Origin: Clostridiales bacterium
GTDB taxonomy: Bacteria; Bacillota; Clostridia; Lachnospirales; Lachnospiraceae
Direction of reading: 5' to 3'
Assembly: GCA_019423795.1 (NCBI GenBank)
Contig: JAHZAT010000088.1
Location: 14,420 to 78,419, forward strand
DNA: 64,000 bases
Position 1 is the first letter of the stretch; each line of letters starts with the position of its first letter. Shown piece after piece: positions 18,893 through 25,930 of the stretch. The position numbers were made by a program, and so were the translations under genes. The notes beneath the pieces were generated by a model. That model had not been told where the DNA came from and searched no databases. It saw only the letters and a program-made list of their open reading frames with translations.

Positions 18893-20134
18893 CTATTTTA
18901 TCTTTAGAATCTCTTCCATAAGCCATTCTCTTTTTCTCTTTGTATAGGTCTTTTCTGTGAGGTCGTCGATTTTATGTCCTATGATACGTTTTAGAGCATA
19001 TTCATTTACTTTTGCATCTTTTGCCATTGTAGCAAATTGGATACGTCCATCGTGAGCACGATGTTCTGGATTTAATTCCAGCTTGTTAACAATCTTTTCA
19101 ACTCTATGTCGATATTTACCATATGTGAGTTTTAAGCTACTTCGATGGGTTTTAGTATCAGTACAATTAATCAAGTATTCGCTTCCAAGAGATAAAGCTT
19201 CCTGGTAACGATGTTTTATTAAGCTGCGAATCTTCGGATGGACTGGAACCACACGATCTTTTCCAGCATCAGTTTTCATACCGCCAGTAATAAACCAATT
19301 TTCTAAATCAACATTCTCCATCTTTAACAAGCCTAATTCCTGTGGGCGCCATCCGCTATAACACTGGATTAGTAGCACATCTACATAGTCTACATCATAT
19401 AAGTTATTCCATAATTTTTGCATTTCTTCATCTGTGAAGTCAATATGATCTTTCTTTTCTCCCTCGACATCTTTAATAATATCATCAGATAACTTAAATG
19501 TTCGAGCATAGTTCTTTTCTACAAGATCATTTTCGTTTGCGTAGTCAAGCATAAGATTAAATAGAGATTTTATTTTTGTTTTTGTACTTGAAGATGCTTT
19601 TTTCTCTACACCATCAACAACATATGTACCATCTTCCATGCAGCCTTTAATGTGCCGGGGTCTTAAATCTTTAGCACGCATGTTGTAAATAGCAGAGCAG
19701 TAGTTCCAAGCAGACTTGATAGTTCGTATGCTGGATGGATTGGTTAAAGTCTTGAAGTATTCATCGGTCCATTTTTCATAAAGTTGTTCTACTGTCAGAT
19801 CGTCATCTAAATCATAAGGATTTTTGTTGTATTCAACCAATGCAGCATAAGCATCGTTGTAAGTTTTGAAATAAGCATTTGGTTTTAGTGGTTTGCAGAT
19901 TGGTTTACCATAGAAGTCTTTTCCTACAGTAACCATAGCTCTGTATGGGTTTCGGAGATTGTTATTTTTTATTTTAGTGATCTGGCCGAAACCGTTAGGG
20001 AGACGTTTTTTTCTACGAGATTTTGATTGTTGTTGTTTGGCCGCTTTAGTATTAATAGGATATCCGCAGTGAGGACAAGCAATTGCGTGATCACTTACTT
20101 GTAAATCGCATTCTGGACATTTGATCAGTGCCAT
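18893..20134 (-). CDS. int: Tyrosine integrase with N-terminal zinc ribbon
   Basis: A 413-residue phage integrase. The catalytic domain has Arg in CYSGWRPQELGLL, HDGRIQF (variant of the HxxR box), the second His in IIGHKIDDLTEKTY and the terminal Tyr nucleophile in the same segment. A SAM-like core-binding domain precedes it. Unusually, residues 1-30 form a CxxC...CxxC zinc ribbon (KCPECD, ACPHCG), an added DNA- or protein-binding module. It reads outward towards attL, as expected for the integrase of this element. Confidence 0.95.
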   Translation of the reverse strand: MALIKCPECDLQVSDHAIACPHCGYPINTKAAKQQQSKSRRKKRLPNGFGQITKIKNNNLRNPYRAMVTVGKDFYGKPICKPLKPNAYFKTYNDAYAALVEYNKNPYDLDDDLTVEQLYEKWTDEYFKTLTNPSSIRTIKSAWNYCSAIYNMRAKDLRPRHIKGCMEDGTYVVDGVEKKASSSTKTKIKSLFNLMLDYANENDLVEKNYARTFKLSDDIIKDVEGEKKDHIDFTDEEMQKLWNNLYDVDYVDVLLIQCYSGWRPQELGLLKMENVDLENWFITGGMKTDAGKDRVVPVHPKIRSLIKHRYQEALSLGSEYLINCTDTKTHRSSLKLTYGKYRHRVEKIVNKLELNPEHRAHDGRIQFATMAKDAKVNEYALKRIIGHKIDDLTEKTYTKRKREWLMEEILKIK

Positions 20135-20177
20135 ATATCATCATTCCTTTCTTATAAATTTGTATAAAAATAACGCC

Positions 20178-20296
20178 TTGCCAGACGTTAGAAAGAAATG
20201 GTATAATCTATTTGTTGGTGATAGATGATACCGTTTCGATCTAACGATCGACATGGAAATCTATGAAAGCAGTCTCAGAAATGAGACTGTTTTTCT
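20178..20296 (+). ncRNA. Candidate small RNA (about 80 nt) with promoter and terminator
   Basis: TTGCCA (20178-20183), 18 bases, TATAAT (20202-20207) predict a start near 20214. The transcript has an outer ATAGAT/ATCTAT pairing, an inner TCGATC/GATCGA hairpin, and ends in CAGTCTCA-GAAA-TGAGACTG (20270-20289) followed by T residues. No ORF is contained. A CGTTTCG segment is complementary to part of the toxin mRNA leader further right, a weak hint of a regulatory link. No known RNA family was recognised. Confidence 0.5.
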
Positions 20297-20325
20297 TTGT
20301 ATATGAAAAAGTTAAGTATTTAAAA

Positions 20326-20916
20326 TTATCCCTGATTATCTAGAAGTATCGTTTGAAAAAAACAGTTTTTATTCACAGAAGAATCAAGATCAGCCATTTC
20401 ATGAATAGATGCAATTAATATGTCTCTTAAAGTATTGTATTGACCACTCTCAGAATTTTTAAGGAAAATAGGTTTCCCATCTGTGTTTGGTGGAGAGAGA
20501 AATGAGCAATTCCATGTAGAACTAGGAAAACAAGGAATAAGTTCTTGTTGGTTAGTATTTCCGAAAGCATACATTATAGTTCCTTTTTCACGAGAAATAC
20601 CACCGACAATAAATTGCACAATAAGTCCCTCTGAAAAATTTATGATTGGAATAATATCATACAAAATTTTTGCAATTTCATCAGCGTAAAAGTCAGAAAT
20701 TCTTTTCTCTGGAGAATTTTTAAGTACTGTATCAAGCTGTTTTAAAGCAAATTCGCATGCCTCTGTTGACCCAGAATAACCAATAATTGTGTTTGAATTA
20801 ATTTTTCTTGTCTTGTTGTAATGCTCAGTTTTAATAGTGCCATCAAGATTACAACAACGGCCATCACTAGCGATAATGACAGCATTTGATGACACGCATC
20901 CAATAACAAAACTCAA
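20326..20916 (-). CDS. Proteasome-beta/HslV-like Ntn hydrolase fold protein (left end)
   Basis: I do not know a named family for it, but the pattern is that of a proteasome beta subunit: strand VIGCVSSNAVIIASDGR, then NKTRKINSNTIIGYSGSTEA (K33-region and helix 1), IVGGISREKGTIMYAFG, and a final strand. The TTG at 20916 is chosen because AAAGGAG lies 8 bases upstream; this gives 196 residues. After loss of Met the N-terminus is Ser1 and the Asp falls exactly at position 17, as in active Ntn peptidases. It lies alone next to the integrase. A second such protein lies at the right end of the prophage. Confidence 0.65.
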   Translation of the reverse strand: MSFVIGCVSSNAVIIASDGRCCNLDGTIKTEHYNKTRKINSNTIIGYSGSTEACEFALKQLDTVLKNSPEKRISDFYADEIAKILYDIIPIINFSEGLIVQFIVGGISREKGTIMYAFGNTNQQELIPCFPSSTWNCSFLSPPNTDGKPIFLKNSESGQYNTLRDILIASIHEMADLDSSVNKNCFFQTILLDNQG

Positions 20917-20986
20917 GAATATCACTCCTTTCATTATGTATTTAATAAGTTTGATTAACCATTTGGGCGAGATCACCGAAATGGTA

Positions 20987-21122
20987 TTGAAAAATCTAAG
21001 AACTTTGATTATAATATACTTAACAAGGAAGTCGGCACGATAGACGAAACCTATCCGTTTCCGGCGAAAATATGGTTTACTGAAATAGCACCTTTACTTT
21101 GCCAGAGCTGAGGTGCTATTTC
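20987..21122 (+). ncRNA. Antisense RNA of a type I toxin (with promoter)
   Basis: TTGAAA (20987-20992), 17 bases, TATAAT (21010-21015) give a start near 21022. The RNA runs into the 3' part of the oppositely transcribed toxin gene and through a 12-bp perfect hairpin, GAAATAGCACCT (21082-21093) with 21111-21122. Its first 25 bases nearly match the first bases of the toxin mRNA (both have TATACTTA then AGGAAGTCG), so the two promoters form an imperfect inverted repeat. It is the antitoxin by position and by analogy with TxpA/RatA. Confidence 0.6.
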
Positions 21123-21199
21123 TTATGTGTATATGTCAATATTGCTACAATTAGTAAAGCTGCGTTCACAATTAAAGTCAATTCTTCATATGTAGTCAT
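21116..21199 (-). CDS. Holin-like type I toxin peptide (27 aa)
   Basis: MTTYEELTLIVNAALLIVAI followed by LTYTHKK: a short peptide with one membrane helix and a basic tail, the layout of the putative holin-like toxin family related to TxpA/BsrG. AAGGAG lies 10 bases before the ATG at 21199. A TATACT -10 element is on the minus strand at 21273-21268. The stop codon lies within the shared 12-bp hairpin. It is expected to damage the membrane unless silenced by the opposite-strand RNA, and would stabilise the prophage. Confidence 0.7.
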   Translation of the reverse strand: MTTYEELTLIVNAALLIVAILTYTHKK

Positions 21200-21346
21200 A
21201 AGAAATTGTCTCCTTTCCGTTAGGCTCGGAAACAGAGACGTTTCGCACCCTGACGACTTCCTGGGTAAGTATACTATATTTTCAAAGTTCCGTTGTTGCG
21301 ATGTCGCAATGTTTCGTCCAGTTGGTAACTGGGCGGTTTTATTAAA

Positions 21347-21946
21347 TTAATAAATATCGAATGATTTTACAGTTGGATTATCGGTTGATCCAGATACCTT
21401 TGCTTCACAAGTTTTCTTTTCTCCGTTAAGAGTACATTCTGCTTTCAAGAACCAAGTATTTTTATCATCCATGCTTTCGGTTATTTTACCCTTTAGATAG
21501 TGTAATTTAAAATCTTTTCCATATTTATCTTCGCCATAATGTTTTACAGCGGTCCAAGAAGCTCCTTTTTCTAATTTGCTTTCCAGATTCTTTTCATCGG
21601 ATTTAGCTTTTTTATTTGAAGCTAAGACTAGTTCAATTTTTACAGTTTTAGAATCATTATCAATTTCCATTTTTCCAGTAAGGTAATCATCTTTGAAATC
21701 ATCAATAAAATCTGTAAAATCTACGCCATCAGCAGAATATTCACCTTTGTATCCATACTGTTTTAATTTTTTGATGGTTTTATCGACAGGTTGACCTTTT
21801 AATTTTTTAATTTTTTCTTCAGTAGTAAGCTTTTTGGCTGTTGTGGTAGTACTTTTAGATTCATCTTTTTTAGAATTTCCACCGCAAGCGGTTATAGAAA
21901 TAGCCATTAACGTTGCTAATCCAATTGTTAAAAGTCTTTTTCTCAT
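21347..21946 (-). CDS. Prophage lipoprotein
   Basis: A 199-residue secreted lipoprotein: basic start MRKRLL, hydrophobic stretch, lipobox SITAC with Cys near residue 21, then a Ser/Thr/Lys-rich linker and a repeat-like alpha/beta region. ATG 21946 has AAGGAG 8 bases upstream. Lipoproteins expressed between integrase and repressor are often lysogenic-conversion genes, including superinfection-exclusion proteins. That role is inferred from position only; no Ltp-type repeats were identified with certainty. Confidence 0.75.
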   Translation of the reverse strand: MRKRLLTIGLATLMAISITACGGNSKKDESKSTTTTAKKLTTEEKIKKLKGQPVDKTIKKLKQYGYKGEYSADGVDFTDFIDDFKDDYLTGKMEIDNDSKTVKIELVLASNKKAKSDEKNLESKLEKGASWTAVKHYGEDKYGKDFKLHYLKGKITESMDDKNTWFLKAECTLNGEKKTCEAKVSGSTDNPTVKSFDIY

Positions 21947-21958
21947 ATACATTTCTCC

Positions 21959-22381
21959 TTATTTTAATTTTAATTTAATCAGTTCTTCATCATATCCAAG
22001 TGCACGTGCGATCTGACCAGTTGTGTATTCCTGGTACTCTAAAAATATTTCATCCGGAACCAGAAGTTCCATAGCAAATAGATCAGCTTCTTTCTCATAC
22101 TTTGTTGTATTAAATCCGGTATATGTATCCATGAAGAGAGCGTTAGCTTTTTTATGTAGTAACATATGTCCTAATTCATGTGCACAGACAAGAATCTGTT
22201 CATGCTCCGGAAGAGAATCATCAATATAAATAATGTTATTTCTTTGGAAATATTGATAAAATCCTCTGACACCCTCAAGCGGCACCGGCACAAGGATAAC
22301 GTTTAGCCCTTTGATGATCTCAAAGGGATTTCTAGTTTTATGTTTTTTGACAAGCGAATTTACAATCTTTTTTATGTCCAT
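21959..22381 (-). CDS. ImmA/IrrE family metallopeptidase
   Basis: The zinc motif HELGHMLLHK near residue 67 identifies an ImmA/IrrE peptidase, 140 residues. In ICEBs1 and related phages ImmA cleaves the immunity repressor to trigger induction. The gene follows the repressor gene on the same strand, separated by five bases, the usual arrangement, so the repressor upstream is its probable substrate. Confidence 0.9.
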   Translation of the reverse strand: MDIKKIVNSLVKKHKTRNPFEIIKGLNVILVPVPLEGVRGFYQYFQRNNIIYIDDSLPEHEQILVCAHELGHMLLHKKANALFMDTYTGFNTTKYEKEADLFAMELLVPDEIFLEYQEYTTGQIARALGYDEELIKLKLK

Positions 22382-22386
22382 TCACA

Positions 22387-22833
22387 TCAGTCCTTTTTAT
22401 ATTTTTTAGGTGTGTATTTTTCCTTGTTCTTTTTCTTAGCCATCTCCATACCAATTTCCATTGCGTTTAAAATAGACTCGATTGCTTCAGGAGAAGCAGG
22501 ATCACCATCAAACATTAATCCTTCTTGGGATAATAATTCAGCCTTGGTAGAACTTATAATATCTAAAATATCGCGTTTATCTTTCTGCGATAAAGTTTCA
22601 TCCGATAGAGAATCAGTTCTTTCCATAGGTACATCATACCCCATTAACCATGCTTCAGATATATTGAATTTTTCTGCAATTTGAGATAGTCTATTCTGCC
22701 TCGGGCTTCTTTCACCACTTAAATACATTGACATAGATGACTTTGGAATACCAGTACGTTGACATAGGTCGACTTGGTTAATATTTTTTATATCCATTAA
22801 CTCTTGAAGCCTTGTGCTTGTGTCTTTTTTCAA
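22387..22833 (-). CDS. XRE-family immunity repressor (CI-like)
   Basis: Residues 5-65 form a helix-turn-helix (INQVDLCQRTGIPKSSMSMYLSGERSPR), followed by a linker and an acidic/charged C-terminal region ending in Lys-rich sequence; 148 residues. It lacks the LexA-like autocleavage domain, consistent with control by the adjacent ImmA peptidase. It is divergent from the early genes, with the operators between them. Confidence 0.9.
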   Translation of the reverse strand: MKKDTSTRLQELMDIKNINQVDLCQRTGIPKSSMSMYLSGERSPRQNRLSQIAEKFNISEAWLMGYDVPMERTDSLSDETLSQKDKRDILDIISSTKAELLSQEGLMFDGDPASPEAIESILNAMEIGMEMAKKKNKEKYTPKKYKKD

Positions 22834-22868
22834 ATGAACACCTTCTTTCTTATATGTACTATACTCGG

Positions 22869-22991
22869 ATTATAACATTAAAAGTTCACATTTACAACGA
22901 ATATTTGAAAAAAAGTTCCGAAAATGTGAAAAAAAGAATTGACAAGTGTAAATGATGTGTTATACTAGATATAGGTTCACAAAAACGGAAC
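22869..22991. promoter_or_regulatory. Lysis-lysogeny switch: divergent promoters and operators
   Basis: Leftward promoter: TTGTAA (22097-type position 22097 is not meant; it lies at 22897-22892), 17 bases, TATAAT (22874-22869). Rightward promoter: TTGACA (22939-22944), 16 bases, TATACT (22961-22966). Operator-like 17-mers of form GTTCCGnnnnTGTGAAC lie at 22915-22931 (just upstream of the rightward -35) and 22975-22991 (inverted, at the transcript start). A degenerate copy, 22884-22900, overlaps the leftward -35. Binding by the repressor and Cro is inferred. Confidence 0.75.
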
Positions 22992-23012
22992 AAAAGAAAG
23001 AAGGTGATTAAC

Positions 23013-23258
23013 TTGTTCGCAGAGCCTAAGTATGATTATTCAAAATTACGCGGACGAATTAAAGAAAAATGTGGAACAGAAGGCACATTTGCGAGAGAGA
23101 TAAGACGATCACATAACTATTTGACAAACGTTTTTCAGGGAAAGTCTTATTTTTCGCAGAAGGACATTGATCGGGGATCAGAAGTTCTTGGTATTATTCC
23201 TAATGAGATAGGAGTATATTTTTTTACAAAAGAAGTTCACAAAAACGAAACTAAATAA
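23013..23258 (+). CDS. Cro-like DUF739-type regulator
   Basis: First gene of the rightward operon, 81 residues from TTG 23013 (AGAAGGTG 6 bases upstream); GTG 23004 is an alternative. The segment YDYSKLRGRIKEKCGTEGTF and the SHNYLTNVFQGKSYFSQKDI recognition region match the small Cro-like DUF739 proteins of Firmicutes phages. It probably represses the early promoters at the shared operators. Its last codons contain a further operator copy. Confidence 0.75.
   Translation: MFAEPKYDYSKLRGRIKEKCGTEGTFAREIRRSHNYLTNVFQGKSYFSQKDIDRGSEVLGIIPNEIGVYFFTKEVHKNETK
23235..23251 (+). promoter_or_regulatory. Intragenic operator copy
   Basis: GTTCACAAAAACGAAAC differs at one base from the operator at 22975-22991. 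It lies in the 3' end of the Cro-like gene, about 30 bases before the next XRE gene. Confidence 0.5.
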
Positions 23259-23279
23259 CCAGGAGGTGAGAAAGATAAA

Positions 23280-23525
23280 ATGAATGCAGTATCTAAAGCA
23301 AATGGCATTGTTGCAATTCGCTTAAAAAAAGCAATCAAAGATAAAGGTATAAAACAGACAGTTATTGCAGAAAAGACACAAATGACTGCCCAAGAACTAA
23401 GTGATATGTTGAATGGTCGCAGAATCATTAAAGTAATTGATATTCAAAAGTTACTTGAAGTGTTAGGAGAGTTTAATGTGGATGCAAACTATCTTTTTGG
23501 AATTGAGGAAGTGAGTAAAAGATGA
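23280..23525 (+). CDS. Small XRE-type helix-turn-helix protein
   Basis: An 81-residue HTH protein (KGIKQTVIAEKTQMTAQELS, then DMLNGRRI) preceded by AGGAGGTG. It is a second Cro-like regulator of the early operon. Its stop overlaps the start of the next small gene (ATGA). Confidence 0.75.
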   Translation: MNAVSKANGIVAIRLKKAIKDKGIKQTVIAEKTQMTAQELSDMLNGRRIIKVIDIQKLLEVLGEFNVDANYLFGIEEVSKR

Positions 23526-23656
23526 AAATTTCTGAAAATGAATATTCAGAGATACGGGTTGTTGGTTCGGATAACGAGCTAATCGCCAGTATTACCGACA
23601 CAAATATTATCGTGCTAGATGGATACAAAGTGGTATGCGTGTCGGATGATGATTAA
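23522..23656 (+). CDS. Hypothetical 44-aa protein
   Basis: Begins MKISENEYSEIRVVG and ends VVCVSDDD; translationally coupled to the preceding XRE gene through ATGA. It is acidic and probably one folded beta-rich unit. No family recognised. Its end overlaps the end of the convergent DUF3892 gene by four bases. Confidence 0.55.
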   Translation: MKISENEYSEIRVVGSDNELIASITDTNIIVLDGYKVVCVSDDD

Positions 23657-23862
23657 CCTAAATTGTTATTTCTTGTATTGTCTGGATTGGAAACAGGTGT
23701 ATCTACACCATTGATGTTTCGTACATGATAATTTTCATAATTTCCTTGCTTGATCTGATTTACAAACTGATTACGAGTCATGTTTGCGCCAGTAAAGTTA
23801 TCGTGGAAGCATTCATTTCTTCCGGTATTTGATTCCTGAGTCACAGTGATACGTTTTGGCAT
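23653..23862 (-). CDS. DUF3892-type small protein
   Basis: A 69-residue protein with the family ending VSNPDNTRNNNLG and the central TRNQFVNQIKQGNYENY. AAAGGGGGG precedes the ATG. It is the only minus-strand gene within the early rightward region and has its own promoter, so it may be expressed in the lysogen. Function unknown. Confidence 0.7.
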   Translation of the reverse strand: MPKRITVTQESNTGRNECFHDNFTGANMTRNQFVNQIKQGNYENYHVRNINGVDTPVSNPDNTRNNNLG

Positions 23863-23910
23863 ATTAAGCCCCCCCTTTCTAATGGAACACGCATATCTCT
23901 TTGCTGGAAT

Positions 23911-23939
23911 AGAATACCACTAAAATATCAATAGGTCAA
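23911..23939 (-). promoter_or_regulatory. Promoter of the DUF3892 gene
   Basis: On the minus strand TTGACC (23939-23934), 17 bases, TATTCT (23916-23911), about 50 bases before the ATG at 23862. The stretch from here to the hairpin at 24052 is AT-rich and shows no supported gene. Confidence 0.6.
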
Positions 23940-24051
23940 TACAAAAATACAAGATAATGTATAAAAACATATATTCGACACAATATATAGTACTGTGTGC
24001 AACTGTACTATTATACAAGCTTTGAATGATTTTATCAACTGTAAATAAATG

Positions 24052-24151
24052 CAGATGGCTTAATCCTCTGTCCGATACACGAAATTCCTCCCTAAATTGG
24101 TTAATTATTAAAAATAGCACTCAATTGTCGGGCAGGGAATTAAGCCATCTG
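24052..24151 (+). repeat. Long hairpin 1 (26-bp stem, 48-nt loop)
   Basis: The arm 24052-24077 (starting CAGATGGCTTAAT) pairs with 24126-24151 (ending ATTAAGCCATCTG). Of 26 positions one is a C-A mismatch and four are G-U pairs, the rest Watson-Crick, so it is better conserved as RNA than as a DNA palindrome. It ends 20 bases before the ATG of the next gene and lacks a T tail, so it is not a simple terminator. It may be a leader RNA, a processing site or a small MITE-like element. Confidence 0.7.
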
Positions 24152-24171
24152 AAGAAAGGTAGGTGAAAGAC

Positions 24172-24435
24172 ATGAGCAGAAGACAAGATCTAAGAATCTT
24201 GGCAGCATATGCAAATGCACCAGAACAATTTCCTTCTGGGAATGTACCGGTAGCGTATGCAGCAAAGAAGATGGGAAAAGATGCTTGCTTTATCCGGGCA
24301 GGCATTGAAGCAGGGTGGCTTCCAATCGGATATGCGTTTAGAAAGCCAGGAAGTAAGAAGATTAATTATTACATCAGTCCAAAGTTATTTTGGGAAGTGA
24401 CAGGTGTTTTATATCAACCAGAGAAAGGAGCATAA
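24172..24435 (+). CDS. Small helix-turn-helix/excisionase-like protein
   Basis: 87 residues with NVPVAYAAKKMGKDACFIRA followed by GIEAGWLPIGYAF, which resembles the short winged-helix DNA-binding proteins of phage early regions and excisionases. ATG 24172 follows AGGTAGGTG. It is the first gene after hairpin 1 and probably starts the replication/recombination operon. Excisionase function is a guess. Confidence 0.6.
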   Translation: MSRRQDLRILAAYANAPEQFPSGNVPVAYAAKKMGKDACFIRAGIEAGWLPIGYAFRKPGSKKINYYISPKLFWEVTGVLYQPEKGA

Positions 24436-24561
24436 ATGGCAACAGCAATAGTATTTACACTTTATGTATTAGTTAGTATGATCATTTGTTTCGTTTTTTC
24501 TAAAACAAAGATTGGGAAGAAAACAATGAAATGGATGCTTGATAAGCTAACAATGAAATGA
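24436..24561 (+). CDS. Small membrane protein (41 aa)
   Basis: Begins one base after the preceding stop. MATAIVFTLYVLVSMIICFV forms one membrane helix followed by a basic tail (KTKIGKKTMKWMLDK). GAAAGGAG precedes the ATG. No family recognised. Confidence 0.6.
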   Translation: MATAIVFTLYVLVSMIICFVFSKTKIGKKTMKWMLDKLTMK

Positions 24562-24575
24562 AAGGGGGCGAAAAA

Positions 24576-24800
24576 ATGATTGACGAGAAGATATTGCTAC
24601 AAGAGTTGGATGAAATGATTAAGATTCAACAGAAATCTGTTGAGCGAGCAGAGCAGGGATCTAATGAAGCTGTTGTGTATTTAGAGTCCAGAGAGCTCGC
24701 AGCATACATGAAAGTAAGAAACCTGATAAAAGAAAAAAGTGCCAAGGAAGCGGCAACTTCCAAAGGCACAAATGACAAAAAATTATCAAGTGCATTATAG
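24576..24800 (+). CDS. Hypothetical phage protein (74 aa, helical)
   Basis: Starts MIDEKILLQELDEMIKIQQ after AAAGGGGG; predicted all-helical with a Lys/Ser-rich tail. It lies in the early operon before the DUF3846 gene. Function unknown. Confidence 0.6.
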   Translation: MIDEKILLQELDEMIKIQQKSVERAEQGSNEAVVYLESRELAAYMKVRNLIKEKSAKEAATSKGTNDKKLSSAL

Positions 24801-24821
24801 CACGGAAAGCGAGAAAGAACA

Positions 24822-25259
24822 ATGGGAAAGATGATTTTGATCACAACTGATAATGAGGTAAAAGAGCTGGAATATCCAGATGAGGGACTTAAATCATGGA
24901 AAAAGTTGAAAGAACACATCGGAAACAGATGTGAGCTAATTGAACATGTACAGCCCAAGAGATTATATACAGAGATCGGTGCAGGAATTGAGGTCAAAAA
25001 TGTTCCGGGATCAAAAGTAAGTATGTTGGTTGATGAAGAATTTTATTTTCATTGCGACGAAACCAAATTAAACAAGATAGCTTCATGGCTGTATGAGACA
25101 GATCGCCATGGATACCCGATTCTTGGTAACGCCTTGATTATTGGAGAAAAGTATGGAAATGCAGGAATTGAGTTTTGCGAAATGTCAGAAGAACAGTTTG
25201 ATCTTGTCTTTCCTAAATTAAAAGAATTGGGAAAGAGGTTTAAAGATGCAGGAGATTGA
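24822..25259 (+). CDS. DUF3846-like phage protein
   Basis: 145 residues. The layout IGAGIEVKNVPG...MLVDEEFYFH with LGNALIIGE resembles DUF3846 proteins found in phages and mobile elements; function unknown. The end overlaps the YqaJ gene by 14 bases. The ribosome site is weak. Confidence 0.6.
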   Translation: MGKMILITTDNEVKELEYPDEGLKSWKKLKEHIGNRCELIEHVQPKRLYTEIGAGIEVKNVPGSKVSMLVDEEFYFHCDETKLNKIASWLYETDRHGYPILGNALIIGEKYGNAGIEFCEMSEEQFDLVFPKLKELGKRFKDAGD

Positions 25260-25917
25260 GATTAGCAGAGGAATCAAACGGATTCAGTTCGATTCCTTTG
25301 ATTCCTGGTTAAATGCAAGGCATGGGATTGGTGGATCTGATGCATCTGCAGTGTTAGGTCTTAGCCCTTATAAAACTAACGTTGATCTATACTTAGAAAA
25401 AATAGGACAGAGAGCACCTGCAGATATCTCCGGAGAAGATTATGTAAGGTATGGACATGATGCGGAGCCGTTGCTTAGATCGCTGTTCGCACTTGACCAT
25501 CCAGAGTACAAGGTTGAGTACTTCGGAGACAACATGATCCGGAATGAAAAGTATCCATGGGCACATGCATCCTTGGATGGAGAACTAACCGATCAGGATG
25601 GTCGCAAAGGAATCTTAGAAATCAAGACAACTAATATCTTGCAAAGCATGCAGAGAGAAAAATGGAGAGATCAGATTCCGGACAACTATTACATACAGGT
25701 GTTGCATTATCTGTTAGTTACTGAATATGAGTTTGTTGAACTGAGAGCACAACTTAAATCAGTATGGCAGGGCCAGATCAGACTGGAGACAAAAGATTAT
25801 CATATTGAGCGATCAGATGTAGAAGAAGATATTGAGATATTAAAACAAGCGGAAGAAGAGTTCTGGCAGAAAGTCGAAAAAAGGCAACAGCCACATTTAA
25901 TCCTTCCGGAAATATAA
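25246..25917 (+). CDS. YqaJ-type viral exonuclease
   Basis: A lambda-exonuclease-fold nuclease, 223 residues, that resects double-stranded DNA ends for RecT. Conserved elements are ARHGIGGSDASAVLGLSPY, GHDAEPLLR (catalytic Glu) and HASLDGEL with GILEIKTTN (Asp/Glu-x-Lys). It is in one operon with the DUF1351 protein and RecT, the usual recombination cassette. Confidence 0.92.
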   Translation: MQEIEISRGIKRIQFDSFDSWLNARHGIGGSDASAVLGLSPYKTNVDLYLEKIGQRAPADISGEDYVRYGHDAEPLLRSLFALDHPEYKVEYFGDNMIRNEKYPWAHASLDGELTDQDGRKGILEIKTTNILQSMQREKWRDQIPDNYYIQVLHYLLVTEYEFVELRAQLKSVWQGQIRLETKDYHIERSDVEEDIEILKQAEEEFWQKVEKRQQPHLILPEI

Positions 25918-25930
25918 AAAGGAGAAATGT

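Noticed and set aside
20326..20976. Longer version of the left Ntn-fold protein starting upstream of TTG 20916
   Set aside because: It would read through the ribosome site and displace the Ser1/Asp17 register shared with the right-end protein.
23920..24120. Minus-strand frame of 66 codons in the gap before the HTH gene
   Set aside because: No ribosome site, AT-driven composition, and it crosses a promoter and one hairpin arm.
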